Below the pieces are notes generated by a model. It searched no databases. It worked only from the letters and a program-made list of their open reading frames with translations, and was not told the DNA's origin. Shown one piece after another: positions 6,059 through 14,960 of a DNA stretch of 32,635 bases (positions are counted from its first letter, which is position 1; each line of letters begins with the position of its first letter). Both the position numbers and the translations under genes were made by a program. The stretch comes from an uncultured Bacilli bacterium (lineage in GTDB: Bacteria > Bacillota_I > Bacilli_A > RF39 > UBA660), in the NCBI GenBank assembly GCA_947627375.1, contig CANQVR010000009.1, forward strand, positions 1 to 32,635, in the 5' to 3' direction.

Positions 6059-8185
6059 TTATTCTCCTTCTTTGCTGAATTCTTTTTCATCTTGTTCTTT
6101 TTGTTTTTTAAGTAAATCAAACACTATAATATCATCAGATACATTCAATAATTTTTCAGCATATTTATTATTTTTTTCTATATAATCTTCACTAACAGCT
6201 TCTTCTTTTAAATTAAAGTATTCTCCTTTTTGACTGTTATAATACAAACTATTAGTAACCCAGTTTCCATTAGGGAAAACTACAATATTATTATCTTTAA
6301 TATTAAATATATCATGACCTAAAGCATATTTATTAGAAAATCCTAACATGTTTCCTAAAGTAGGCATAACATCATACATACCCATAACATCAGTAATTTC
6401 TTTATTTAATTTTGTTCCTTTCATATCAGGAGTCCAAATAATAAATGGTACTTTACGATTTAACTCATATTGGTATTCATCAAATAATACATACCCCTCA
6501 TCTTCTTCAGTCTTAATTGTATCAGTTGCAGCATCATAATTATAAAAACGATTATAATCTTTTTTAGGAAGTCTTCCATCATGATCTCCATAAAGAATGA
6601 ACACTGTATTATCCATTAAACCATTATCTTGTAAAGCTTGGATAAATTCACCCAATGCTTCATCAGCATAATGTACTGATTTAAAATAATTACCAAGTTT
6701 AGTACCTTCCATATAAGGAGAAGGTATAGCTTCACCTGTTTTTTCATCAGTTAAACCGCCATTTTTAATATCAACATCGAATTCTCCATACTTTTCAACA
6801 TCAGAAAATGGTGTATGATTAGTAAGTGTAATTAAAAGTCCATAGAAAGGTTTACCTTTTTCTTTTATTTTCTTTAATTTTTCAATTGATTGTTCAAAAA
6901 ATGATTTATCGGAAATACCAAGTCCAATAGTATTATCTTTACTTACTTTATAAGTTTCTTTACTATAGAACTTATCATAACCTAAATTTTCATGCATGAC
7001 ACGTCTATTCCAGAAATCAGCATTATTACCATGCATACTAAATGTATAATATCCTTTATCTTTCAAAAATTGTGGTGTAGCATAATATTTTCGATCAAAA
7101 TAACTAACGAAAGCAGTACCATTTTGAGCAGGCATTAAAGAAGTATTATAAGTAAATTCCGTATCGCTACTAGTACCAACACTAACTTGTGAATAGAAAT
7201 TAGAAAAATACATTCCTTCACTAGATAATCTATTTAAAGTAGGAGTTACTTCTTGATCATTAAATTTAACCCCTAAAGCATTTTTTTGAATACTTTCTCC
7301 ATGAATAACAATTACATTTTTACCTTCAAATATATTAGTATACTCATTTGTTGCTTCTGGTTCTTTATCTTTAAAGTATTCTTTAAAAGTTTTCATGGCA
7401 TTATCATAACCAAACATAGAATTTATCTTTGGTTGAAGTGATGCGACAACATCATTAAATTGATAAATATAAATACCAAAACGCATTACAATATATTCAC
7501 GATTCCATTGTTTAGCAAAACGTCCAATTTCAAGTGAAGATAAAGTAATTGTGAAAATAACCGCTAAAACACACCCACAAATAAGTGTATATAAAGCTTT
7601 CTTTTTTCTTTCTTTTTTAATCTCTATTTTTTTATGATAACCTTTTCTTTTAAGTCTCAAACCAACTAAAATAACAATTATTGGTCCGATAACATATAAC
7701 ATATCTTTCATCTCAAAAACATTCTCAGTTACAGCATCTCCAACTTCTCCAATATATTGAGTTAAAGAAAGCATAGAAACTGATGCAAAAGATGTATAGA
7801 AAGTATAATAAATAGAATTAATCATACATATAGCAGTAAAGAAAATAGAAAATACCACATAATAGATAAATCTATTTTTAGGTTTAAATAAATAACCAAA
7901 AGAACCTACTATAATAAGAATAGAAATATCCGCAAGTATTGGTTTAAAAGCTAAATAATTCTCCCATGTATGCATAGTAAAAAACCTAAGCATGGTAGAA
8001 TTAATTACTCCAACTAAAACAAAAGTAATAAATAAAATATTTTCTTTAATATATTTTCTTATTAAGTGATCTTTCTTTACCCTTTTAAGAAAATTAATAG
8101 TTTTATCTTTACTCTTCTTAATATAATACTTAATTTCTTTAACATTTAATTTTTTATTTATTTTTTTCTTCTTCTTTAGCATCAT
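6059..8185 (-). CDS. ltaS: LTA synthase family protein (membrane-bound sulfatase-fold phosphotransferase)
   Basis: Proteins of this family transfer glycerol phosphate from phosphatidylglycerol to build lipoteichoic acid on the outer membrane face. The 708 residues show a very basic cytoplasmic start, about five membrane helices between residues 48 and 220, and an extracellular sulfatase-like domain from about 285. Visible active-site features are VIHGESIQ (metal-binding Glu297), VGTSSDTEF at 336-344 (nucleophile region), HGNNADFWNR and ILYGDHDGRLP with Asp and His metal ligands. In Staphylococcus LtaS the nucleophile is the Thr of GKTSD; here the aligned block is GTSSD, so the nucleophile may be Ser339 or Thr338. 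It is followed by a coupled membrane protein gene and has its own promoter. Paralogs in this family also act as primases or other phosphotransferases. Confidence 0.85.
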   Translation of the reverse strand: MMLKKKKKINKKLNVKEIKYYIKKSKDKTINFLKRVKKDHLIRKYIKENILFITFVLVGVINSTMLRFFTMHTWENYLAFKPILADISILIIVGSFGYLFKPKNRFIYYVVFSIFFTAICMINSIYYTFYTSFASVSMLSLTQYIGEVGDAVTENVFEMKDMLYVIGPIIVILVGLRLKRKGYHKKIEIKKERKKKALYTLICGCVLAVIFTITLSSLEIGRFAKQWNREYIVMRFGIYIYQFNDVVASLQPKINSMFGYDNAMKTFKEYFKDKEPEATNEYTNIFEGKNVIVIHGESIQKNALGVKFNDQEVTPTLNRLSSEGMYFSNFYSQVSVGTSSDTEFTYNTSLMPAQNGTAFVSYFDRKYYATPQFLKDKGYYTFSMHGNNADFWNRRVMHENLGYDKFYSKETYKVSKDNTIGLGISDKSFFEQSIEKLKKIKEKGKPFYGLLITLTNHTPFSDVEKYGEFDVDIKNGGLTDEKTGEAIPSPYMEGTKLGNYFKSVHYADEALGEFIQALQDNGLMDNTVFILYGDHDGRLPKKDYNRFYNYDAATDTIKTEEDEGYVLFDEYQYELNRKVPFIIWTPDMKGTKLNKEITDVMGMYDVMPTLGNMLGFSNKYALGHDIFNIKDNNIVVFPNGNWVTNSLYYNSQKGEYFNLKEEAVSEDYIEKNNKYAEKLLNVSDDIIVFDLLKKQKEQDEKEFSKEGE

Positions 8186-8202
8186 CTTAACCTCACTACT
8201 AA

Positions 8203-8231
8203 ATTATATCACTTAATATTTCTTATTTCAA
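8203..8231 (-). promoter_or_regulatory. sigma-A promoter of the LTA-synthase-family gene
   Basis: On the minus strand TTGAAA (8231-8226) and TATAAT (8208-8203) are exactly 17 bases apart. The GAGG site and ATG of the gene follow within 20 bases. The -35 box touches the terminator of the preceding operon. Confidence 0.75.
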
Positions 8232-8270
8232 TAAAAATAAGTTCTCAAAATATTAGAACTTATTTTTATT
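8230..8270 (-). terminator. strong intrinsic terminator after the YihY/BrkB gene
   Basis: A perfect 16-base-pair stem (8230-8245 with 8255-8270) with a 9-base loop begins directly after the stop codon at 8271. The A/T-rich outer part of the stem supplies U-rich sequence to the transcript. Confidence 0.75.
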
Positions 8271-9116
8271 TTACTGACTGAGTTTTTCTTTTTTCCTTTG
8301 TTCTTTTAAATCACTGGCGACATTATAAGCATTTAAAGCCATACCGACAACAAATATATAGGACAGTAGATATACCCAAAGAAGCAAAATTAAAATATTA
8401 GAAATACTTCCATAAAATATATCATAATGTGAAAAACTTCCTACATAAATAGAATATATTTCCGTAGTGATAATCCACATAACAGTAGTGAACATCGCTC
8501 CAAAACTAGTAGATTTACTAGATATCCTTGTATCAGGTGCGATAACATATAAAAGTTTTATATTAAAATACACTATGAGAATAGAAAGTGGATATTTAAG
8601 TATTTGATAAAATCTATATAAAAAATCAATGACCGATGTATTTTTAGAATAAGTATAACATAATTTAAATATTTCATCACCAAAGACAGGTACTAAAAGC
8701 AAGAAAAATAAAAGTCCTACTAAAACAAAAGTCATAAGTATAGCTTTAACTCTTCTTCTAATTACATCACTATCTTTTATTTTATATATTTCATTTGAAG
8801 TAATGATCATTGAATGAGCTCCATTGGACGCTAAAATAAAGGCTGAAACAAAGAATACTCCGATATTAAAGTTAAATCCTTGTCCAGATATTCTATCTAT
8901 TAAAGCAGTAGCAATCTCATCCGGAAGACTAGCAGCAAGATTTGAACTTAAAGAATTAATAGAAATAGAAAAACTTGAAGCAATCGCACCAACTAAAGCA
9001 ATTAAAGGAATTAATGATAAGACAAAGAAAAAAGCAAGTTGACCAGGTAATACTCTCATCTCGGGTTTAGAAGTAATATCTATCGTTTTTCTTAAGAATA
9101 ACCTAACTTGCTTCAT
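8271..9116 (-). CDS. YihY/BrkB family membrane protein
   Basis: This 281-residue polytopic membrane protein belongs to the YihY (formerly RNase BN/BrkB) family, whose transport function is not settled. It shows the family start with a short amphipathic helix, then a QLAFFFVLSLIPL first membrane helix, about six membrane segments in all, the conserved FILASNGAHSMI region, and the late GSISNILILLLWVYLLSYIFVVGMALNA segment features. Length is near that of Bacillus relatives. It is the last gene of a three-gene unit, 14 bases after the GGDEF gene, and is closed by a strong terminator. Confidence 0.85.
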   Translation of the reverse strand: MKQVRLFLRKTIDITSKPEMRVLPGQLAFFFVLSLIPLIALVGAIASSFSISINSLSSNLAASLPDEIATALIDRISGQGFNFNIGVFFVSAFILASNGAHSMIITSNEIYKIKDSDVIRRRVKAILMTFVLVGLLFFLLLVPVFGDEIFKLCYTYSKNTSVIDFLYRFYQILKYPLSILIVYFNIKLLYVIAPDTRISSKSTSFGAMFTTVMWIITTEIYSIYVGSFSHYDIFYGSISNILILLLWVYLLSYIFVVGMALNAYNVASDLKEQRKKEKLSQ

Positions 9117-9130
9117 ATAATACCATTCCT

Positions 9131-11164
9131 TTACTTAAAGTCTTCTTTATTAGTAATCATTTCAAGTGTAGCTTCGTTTATTGCATCATCCATTGTTTTT
9201 ATTTCATCTTCAATCATACTATAACCGACTCCAGCCCCAAACTCATGTGGTAAATTTTTAAATTCTTTACTTAACTTTTTAACATAAGTTGCAATTTGTT
9301 TATCACTATATCCAACTAAGTAAATCAAAAATTCATTACCATCAGTTCTAATAATTTCAGAATTTTCAAGTTGTGTATTAACTAATACTCCAGCAGCTTT
9401 AACAATTAACTGATCTCCTTCTTCATGTCCATAATTATCATTAACATATTTAACATTATTTAAATCGACCATAACAATAGCTTGTGGAAATACTCTCGAA
9501 TCCTCCCACTCTTGCATCTTAGCATTTAAATAATTTCTATTTTTTAAAGAAGTCAACATATCAGTATATTTATGTCTATCATCTATTTTTACCTTTTTCT
9601 TTTTCTTTTTCAATAAGAAATATAATACTACAAAAATAATAATAGGTACAAAGATCATAAGTAATATATCAATATATACTTCTTCAAAAGTCTTATCAGT
9701 AAGGAAATTAGATTTTAAACTTTCAAGACCAGTATTTCGATAATTATAATAAGAATTTGTATTCATAATATAATTAAATAATTTATAGAAAGCTTTATCT
9801 TTCTTTCTTACCATAAATTTATAATCATACATCATTGTATCAGTATAAAGTAAAGTATAATCAGAAAAAAGTGATTTTCTATAATAATTATAAGTTTCTC
9901 TATCTAATACAATTATTCTATCTTTAGCTTTTTTAGCTAAAGATTTAACATTCTTCACTGTTTTTATATTAACTTTATTATTAGTTTTAACATACTTATA
10001 TAAAGAATTGTCAGCAAGCATAATTACATCTTGATTTTTTAAACTTTCAAATGAATTTATAATATGATTATCTTTTTCTCTTCCAAGTACGACATAATCT
10101 TCAACAAAAGTAGAAAGTGTTGGGGTATATTTTGCATTATTATAATTATAATAATCAAAATAAAAATCTACTTCTCCATTTTTTATTGCTTTTCTTAAAT
10201 CTTTTTGACTTTTATATTCTTTATATTTAAATTCTATATTAGTAAGTCTAGAAATTCTATCTACATATTCTGCAGCAATTCCTTTTAAAGAACCATGTTT
10301 TTTAACTTCATAAGGTTTATTTTCGACATATCCATAAACATAAACTTTAGAAATTAAATCATCTTTTTCTTTAGCAGACAATTTATTTTTACTAACATAA
10401 TAATCTAAATATGAATCATTATATTCTTTAACATATTTAGTTTCTTTCCATTTTTTATAATATTTACGAACAATATCATTTAATTTTTCTTCACTACTTC
10501 CTAAAGTCAAAACTATCTTTTTAGAAAATTCCGTAAAATAATAATTAATAGAATATTTATTATTATCGATAGTATGATCTAAATACATAATATTAGGTAT
10601 AATAATCATACTAACTTCATTATTATCAAGAGCTTTAAATAACTCATCTATATTCTCATAAGTTTTAAAAGATAAATTATTACCTGATTTTAAATAATAA
10701 CTTATATCTTTAACTTCTTCTTTAAATACTCCAAAAGATAAATTTTTCATATCGGCAATATGATTTATTCTTTGATAGTCTTTACCTATTGCAACATAAT
10801 AATCATTAAATAAAAGTAAATCATTATCAGTTAATTTTTCATTATTATCTAAAACTCTAAATTTATAAGAATTTCCTTCTGCCTGTGAATCTTTTAAATA
10901 AGATATTTCATTAAAATCAAGACCTATATCTTTTTTAAAGTCATTAATGAAACTAAAAAATACACCTTTACCATTAAGTCCATAAAGAGGATAGTCATTA
11001 ATAACTTCAAAATCTATAGACTCACTCGCATTATCTTGAACCCATTTTCTCTCAGTTACTGTCAAAGTCGTTGTACTATCTTCTTTATTATAATATCTAT
11101 AGACTCCAACAAACGCTACAACAGCGATAATTGCTGGAACCAGGATGAATAACTTTTTTTTCAT
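9131..11164 (-). CDS. membrane protein with two solute-binding-like sensor domains and a degenerate GGDEF domain
   Basis: The 677-residue protein has an N-terminal membrane anchor (about 5-23), two extracellular modules resembling solute-binding protein family 3 (about 35-250 and 265-490; the second has the typical GSLKGIAAEYV and FYFDYY elements), a second membrane helix at about 514-536, and a cytoplasmic GGDEF domain (about 550-677). GGDEF enzymes make cyclic di-GMP from two GTP. The domain keeps VDLNNVKYVNDNYGHEEGD, but the signature motif at 608-612 reads DGNEF, so the first Gly and the metal-binding Asp are changed. It could be a weak or inactive cyclase acting as receptor or regulator. 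The layout suggests an amino-acid-like ligand signal passed inward. It lies two bases after the upstream membrane protein gene and before the YihY gene. Confidence 0.8.
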   Translation of the reverse strand: MKKKLFILVPAIIAVVAFVGVYRYYNKEDSTTTLTVTERKWVQDNASESIDFEVINDYPLYGLNGKGVFFSFINDFKKDIGLDFNEISYLKDSQAEGNSYKFRVLDNNEKLTDNDLLLFNDYYVAIGKDYQRINHIADMKNLSFGVFKEEVKDISYYLKSGNNLSFKTYENIDELFKALDNNEVSMIIIPNIMYLDHTIDNNKYSINYYFTEFSKKIVLTLGSSEEKLNDIVRKYYKKWKETKYVKEYNDSYLDYYVSKNKLSAKEKDDLISKVYVYGYVENKPYEVKKHGSLKGIAAEYVDRISRLTNIEFKYKEYKSQKDLRKAIKNGEVDFYFDYYNYNNAKYTPTLSTFVEDYVVLGREKDNHIINSFESLKNQDVIMLADNSLYKYVKTNNKVNIKTVKNVKSLAKKAKDRIIVLDRETYNYYRKSLFSDYTLLYTDTMMYDYKFMVRKKDKAFYKLFNYIMNTNSYYNYRNTGLESLKSNFLTDKTFEEVYIDILLMIFVPIIIFVVLYFLLKKKKKKVKIDDRHKYTDMLTSLKNRNYLNAKMQEWEDSRVFPQAIVMVDLNNVKYVNDNYGHEEGDQLIVKAAGVLVNTQLENSEIIRTDGNEFLIYLVGYSDKQIATYVKKLSKEFKNLPHEFGAGVGYSMIEDEIKTMDDAINEATLEMITNKEDFK

Positions 11165-11166
11165 AA

Positions 11167-11643
11167 TTAACTCTCCGCTTCTGCTTGTTCTTCTCTATCT
11201 TTATTAAAACTAAAATTATCTTTAGAATGATGTTTATATCCTATTATAGGAAATTGACTACTTTCATTTTCTTTATTTATTATTACTTGGATATCATAAA
11301 AATCTTTTTGATCACCATTTAATTGTTCTACTACTGTATTAGGAATATTCTTAGCATCCTCAAGTGATACAGCATCGTTAATAGTAACAATAACATTAAG
11401 TATTTTTCCTTTAATAAAAGTATCTACCTCAGTAATATTTTCGTTTTCATTAAGCTTATCTTCAATCTTATTAAGCTTACTTTTACTTATTCTAACTTTG
11501 TCTATCCCATCAAGTCTATCACCATAAATAGCACCCCCATCACTTGGGAAAAATACATTCTTAATTTGAACAGCAAGTAACATTAAAATTAGAAAACAAA
11601 CAATCGCAATAATAGTAAATTTATTTTTCTTTATAAATTTCAT
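11167..11643 (-). CDS. single-pass membrane protein of unknown function
   Basis: I do not recognise this 158-residue protein. It has a basic start (MKFIKKNKF), one membrane helix at about 8-28, and an extracellular domain with alternating strands and helices (ISKSKLNKIEDKL, KILNVIVTINDAVSLEDAKNI, YDIQVIINKE) that resembles small regulatory or Asp23-like domains only loosely. The end is polar and acidic. The longer frame begins 14 codons upstream, but the ATG at 11643 better fits the GTGAG site and the promoter at 11671-11699. It heads a unit with the SBP-GGDEF protein (two bases apart) and the YihY protein, so it may be an accessory of that sensor. Confidence 0.6.
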   Translation of the reverse strand: MKFIKKNKFTIIAIVCFLILMLLAVQIKNVFFPSDGGAIYGDRLDGIDKVRISKSKLNKIEDKLNENENITEVDTFIKGKILNVIVTINDAVSLEDAKNIPNTVVEQLNGDQKDFYDIQVIINKENESSQFPIIGYKHHSKDNFSFNKDREEQAEAES

Positions 11644-11670
11644 ATATCTCACATCCTTCTTAGTATCTTT

Positions 11671-11699
11671 ATTATACACTATCAATCCCTAATAATCAA
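11671..11699 (-). promoter_or_regulatory. sigma-A promoter of the SBP-GGDEF operon
   Basis: On the minus strand TTGATT (11699-11694) and TATAAT (11676-11671) are separated by 17 bases. The start codon of the first gene at 11643 follows after a normal leader. The promoter lies just outside the end of gatB. Confidence 0.75.
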
Positions 11700-11703
11700 T
11701 TAA

Positions 11704-13137
11704 CTATTTTCTTTTTTCCAATTCAGCTATTAAAGTTTTGTTGGCAAGAGCTGGATTAACACTTCCCCGAGTCTCTTTCATAATTTGACCCATCAAGTAT
11801 TTAATAGCTCTATCATGTCCATTCAAATAATCTTTAACACTATCTAGATTATTATCGATAACTTTATTTACGACATCTATTATAATATTACTATCAGTAA
11901 TATTTTTAATACCAGCTTTTTTTATAATATCATCAATAGAAGCATCATTTTCCAGCAACTCATTTAAAATATCTTTAATATTTTTACTAGTTAAAGTCTT
12001 ATCACTCACTTTATTAACTAAAGATATAAACCTTTCTTTTGTAAGAGAAGTCTCTTCGATATTTTTTTCTTCTTCATTTAAATATTTAGAAATATCTCCC
12101 AAAAGTAAGTTAGACGCTACTACAAAATCGATATTGCTATCTAACAAAGTATTAAAATAATCACTAAGCTTTTTATTTTGAATTAATTTACTTATATTAA
12201 TTTCATTAAGTCCTTTTTCTCTATATATTTTACGTCTTTCATCAGGTAACATCGGAATAGTCTTAATAACTTCTTCTATCTCCTCTGTAGTAAGTACTAG
12301 TTTAGGAATATCAGGTTCAGGAAAATATCTATAATCATTTCCCATCTCTTTTACTCTCATTAAAACAGTATCATTATTTTTATTATCGAATCTTCTCGTC
12401 TCTTCACTAAATTTTTCTCCTCGATCAAGTAAAATACTTTGTCTTTCTGCTTCTTTTAAAAGACTTAACTTCACATTGTTAATAGAACCAATATTTTTAA
12501 TTTCTACTTTCGTTCCAAATGGATCATCAATATTTTTTCTAAGTGAAATATTCGCATCACACCTCATTGATCCTTCTTCCATCTTACAATCACTAATATC
12601 AGCATATAATAGTAGGCTTTTAAGTTTTTCAATATAAAGTTTAGCTTCTTCTGGACTTTCAATACAAGGTTTAGTAACAATTTCAATTAGAGGAACTCCA
12701 GCACGATTAAAATCAAGTAAAGTTACATCTTTTCTATGAGTACTCTTACAAGTATCCTCTTCGATATGCATCTCTTCTATTGCTATTTTTTTACTCTTAC
12801 CATCAATTTCTATTTCTACATATCCATCATATCCAATAGGAGTTCTATTTTGCGTAATTTGATAATTTTTAGGATTATCAGGATAAAAATAATTTTTACG
12901 ATCAAAATACATTTCACGTCTAATAGAACAATTAAGAACTTTAGCTGCTTTGATAGCAAGATTTACTACCTCTTTATTTAAAGTTGGTAGTGTGCCAGGA
13001 TAACCTAAATCTACTAAATTCGTAAGTGAATTAGCACTGGCACCATAACCATTTATTGAAGATGAAAAGATTTTAGTTTTAGTTTTCAATTCAACATGAA
13101 CTTCAATACCGATTGTTTCAATATATTTATTCATCAT
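11704..13137 (-). CDS. gatB: Asp-tRNA(Asn)/Glu-tRNA(Gln) amidotransferase subunit B
   Basis: GatB binds the mischarged tRNA and activates its carboxyl group with ATP; with GatA and GatC it converts Glu-tRNA(Gln) to Gln-tRNA(Gln), and Asp-tRNA(Asn) where needed. The 477 residues are full length. The start MNKYIETIGIEVHVEL, the FDRKNYFYPDNPKNYQIT block, the MEEGSMRCDANIS block and a C-terminal YqeY-like helical tail are all typical. The start is one of two adjacent ATG codons (13137 or 13134) inside the end of gatA, with AGGTG ahead; the gene overlaps gatA by about 10 bases. Its presence implies that glutaminyl-tRNA is made by the indirect route. Confidence 0.97.
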   Translation of the reverse strand: MMNKYIETIGIEVHVELKTKTKIFSSSINGYGASANSLTNLVDLGYPGTLPTLNKEVVNLAIKAAKVLNCSIRREMYFDRKNYFYPDNPKNYQITQNRTPIGYDGYVEIEIDGKSKKIAIEEMHIEEDTCKSTHRKDVTLLDFNRAGVPLIEIVTKPCIESPEEAKLYIEKLKSLLLYADISDCKMEEGSMRCDANISLRKNIDDPFGTKVEIKNIGSINNVKLSLLKEAERQSILLDRGEKFSEETRRFDNKNNDTVLMRVKEMGNDYRYFPEPDIPKLVLTTEEIEEVIKTIPMLPDERRKIYREKGLNEINISKLIQNKKLSDYFNTLLDSNIDFVVASNLLLGDISKYLNEEEKNIEETSLTKERFISLVNKVSDKTLTSKNIKDILNELLENDASIDDIIKKAGIKNITDSNIIIDVVNKVIDNNLDSVKDYLNGHDRAIKYLMGQIMKETRGSVNPALANKTLIAELEKRK

Positions 13138-14587
13138 AAACACCTACTTTCGGATTTAAGTCTAAGTTCAAAGTCTTCTCAATAAAACTTCCTAATTGAT
13201 ATATTTTAGCCTCAGCCATTGGCGATGCGATTATTTGCATACCTATTGGTAAATGATCAGAGCTAAAACCAATAGGTAAACTCATTCCAGGAAGTCCAGC
13301 CATATTGACAGGTATTGTTAGAATATCATCTAAAAAACTTTTAACGGCATCATCTAAATCGACACCTAATGGATAAGCCTTAGTAGTTGTAGTAGGTCCG
13401 ATAATTAAATCGTAATCCTCAAATATTTTCAAGAAATTTTTTCTAACATCATCTCTTATTTGTAAGGCTTTATTATAATATATTTTTGCATTTTCCCCAC
13501 TAAGTAAATAACTTCCTATCATAATTCTTCTTTTTACTTCATTTCCAAAACCAATTTTACGAGTTTTAAGATATAAATCATCAAAACTTTCAGGATTTGG
13601 ATAAGAATAACCATATCTTACACCATCGAAACGCGCAAGGTTACTACTAGCTTCTCCCATGGCGATAATTTGATAAAGTAAAACACATTTATCTATATAT
13701 TTAATATCAACATAATCAATAGTACATCCTTTATCACGAAGAATATCTATAACATTAGATAACTTATCTCTAATTTCTTTATCGATATCTTTACTTACAT
13801 AAAAGTTAGGGATAGCTATTCTCATACCACTGATATCTTTTCCAATAAATCTTGTAAAATCTTCCTTTTCCTGTTTAACACTAGTTAGATCTAAAGAAGA
13901 ATGTCCTACCATTTCATTTAACAAAAGAGCATTCTCATAGACATTTCTAGTCATAGGTCCAATTTGATCAAGACTGGAAGCAAAAGCGATAAGTCCATTA
14001 CGAGAAACACGACCATAAGTAGGTTTTAAGCCGACTATACCGCAAAAACTTGATGGCTGTCTAATACTTCCTCCCGTATCACTTCCTAAAGCAAATAACG
14101 CACTACGACTACTGATAATACTAGCACAGCCTCCACTAGAGCCTCCTGGTACACGAGTTTTATCCCAAGGATTTTTAACTGGTCCAAAAAAAGATGTCTG
14201 ATTACTAGAGCCCATGGCAAACTCATCCATATTAGCTTTACCTACGATAACCATATTGGCTTCTCTTACTTTTTTTACCACATCGGCATCTTCTAAAGGC
14301 ATAAACTCCTCAAGCATCTTAGAAGCAGCAGTAGTCCTTAGATTCTTTGTATTAATATTATCTTTAATAATTATAGGCATACCAAAAAGTAAAGATGAAA
14401 CTTCTTTTTTATCTAACTCTTCTGCTGTTTTAAAGGCTTCTTCTTTATTTAAAGTAATAACAGCATTTAAATCAGCATTTTTTTCTATTCTCTCAAATGA
14501 TTCTTTAATTAAATCGACTACTTTGATTTCTTTATTTTTTAATTTCTCGTTTATTTCTTTAACTGTTAAATCTAAATATCTAGTCAT
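13127..14587 (-). CDS. gatA: Asp-tRNA(Asn)/Glu-tRNA(Gln) amidotransferase subunit A
   Basis: GatA is the amidase subunit that releases ammonia from glutamine for the GatCAB complex. The 486 residues are full length and show the amidase-signature triad: Lys75 in IIIKDNI, cis-Ser150 in GGSSGG, and the nucleophile Ser174 in GSDTGGSIRQPSS. The ATG at 14587 has GGTGAT five bases ahead and overlaps the end of gatC by 8 bases. Gene order gatC-gatA-gatB is that of Bacillus. Confidence 0.98.
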   Translation of the reverse strand: MTRYLDLTVKEINEKLKNKEIKVVDLIKESFERIEKNADLNAVITLNKEEAFKTAEELDKKEVSSLLFGMPIIIKDNINTKNLRTTAASKMLEEFMPLEDADVVKKVREANMVIVGKANMDEFAMGSSNQTSFFGPVKNPWDKTRVPGGSSGGCASIISSRSALFALGSDTGGSIRQPSSFCGIVGLKPTYGRVSRNGLIAFASSLDQIGPMTRNVYENALLLNEMVGHSSLDLTSVKQEKEDFTRFIGKDISGMRIAIPNFYVSKDIDKEIRDKLSNVIDILRDKGCTIDYVDIKYIDKCVLLYQIIAMGEASSNLARFDGVRYGYSYPNPESFDDLYLKTRKIGFGNEVKRRIMIGSYLLSGENAKIYYNKALQIRDDVRKNFLKIFEDYDLIIGPTTTTKAYPLGVDLDDAVKSFLDDILTIPVNMAGLPGMSLPIGFSSDHLPIGMQIIASPMAEAKIYQLGSFIEKTLNLDLNPKVGVYDE

Positions 14588-14876
14588 GAATTATCACCGG
14601 TACCTTTATAAAATCTCCACTTTTATTAGGAGCATTTTTTACTGCATCCTTTGCTTCTAACATAACTCCTGGTTTATCATCTCTTAAATCAGTATTATGT
14701 TCAATAGGTGCGATTAAAATATCATCATCATTAACTTCAATTTCATTCATACGAGAAATATCATTTAATATTTGTTTTAATTTAATTCTATAATTTTCAA
14801 GTTCAGCATCATCTATTTCAATTCTTGCAAGATGTGCAACATGATACACTTCTTCTAAAGTAAGTTTATCTTCCAC
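14580..14876 (-). CDS. gatC: Asp-tRNA(Asn)/Glu-tRNA(Gln) amidotransferase subunit C
   Basis: GatC is the small subunit that holds GatA and GatB together. The 98 residues match the family length and carry the conserved YHVAHLARIEI block near the start and a late DDILIAPIEHNTDLRDD block followed by a Pro-rich end. The start codon is GTG at 14876, eight bases after a full AAAGGAGG site. It is the first gene of gatCAB. Confidence 0.95.
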   Translation of the reverse strand: MEDKLTLEEVYHVAHLARIEIDDAELENYRIKLKQILNDISRMNEIEVNDDDILIAPIEHNTDLRDDKPGVMLEAKDAVKNAPNKSGDFIKVPVIIHD

Positions 14877-14902
14877 TTTAAGACCTCCTTTTGCTACTAG
14901 AT

Positions 14903-14931
14903 ATTATATCATGAAACTTTATTATAAACAA
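14903..14931 (-). promoter_or_regulatory. sigma-A promoter of gatCAB
   Basis: On the minus strand TTGTTT (14931-14926) and TATAAT (14908-14903) are 17 bases apart, just beyond the terminator of the upstream gene and ahead of the GTG start of gatC. Confidence 0.7.
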
Positions 14932-14960
14932 AAAAAAGAACTAAAATATTTTAATTCTTT
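14930..14960 (-). terminator. intrinsic terminator after the OB-fold membrane protein gene
   Basis: On the minus strand AAAGAATTAAAAT pairs with ATTTTAGTTCTTT (14960-14935, one G-U pair), followed by a run of T to 14930. It begins at the stop codon of the gene ending at 14959. Confidence 0.75.

Noticed and set aside
14877-14960. T-box or riboswitch before gatCAB
   Set aside because: The gap is short and filled by the neighbour's terminator and a plain promoter. There is no specifier structure or T-box core.
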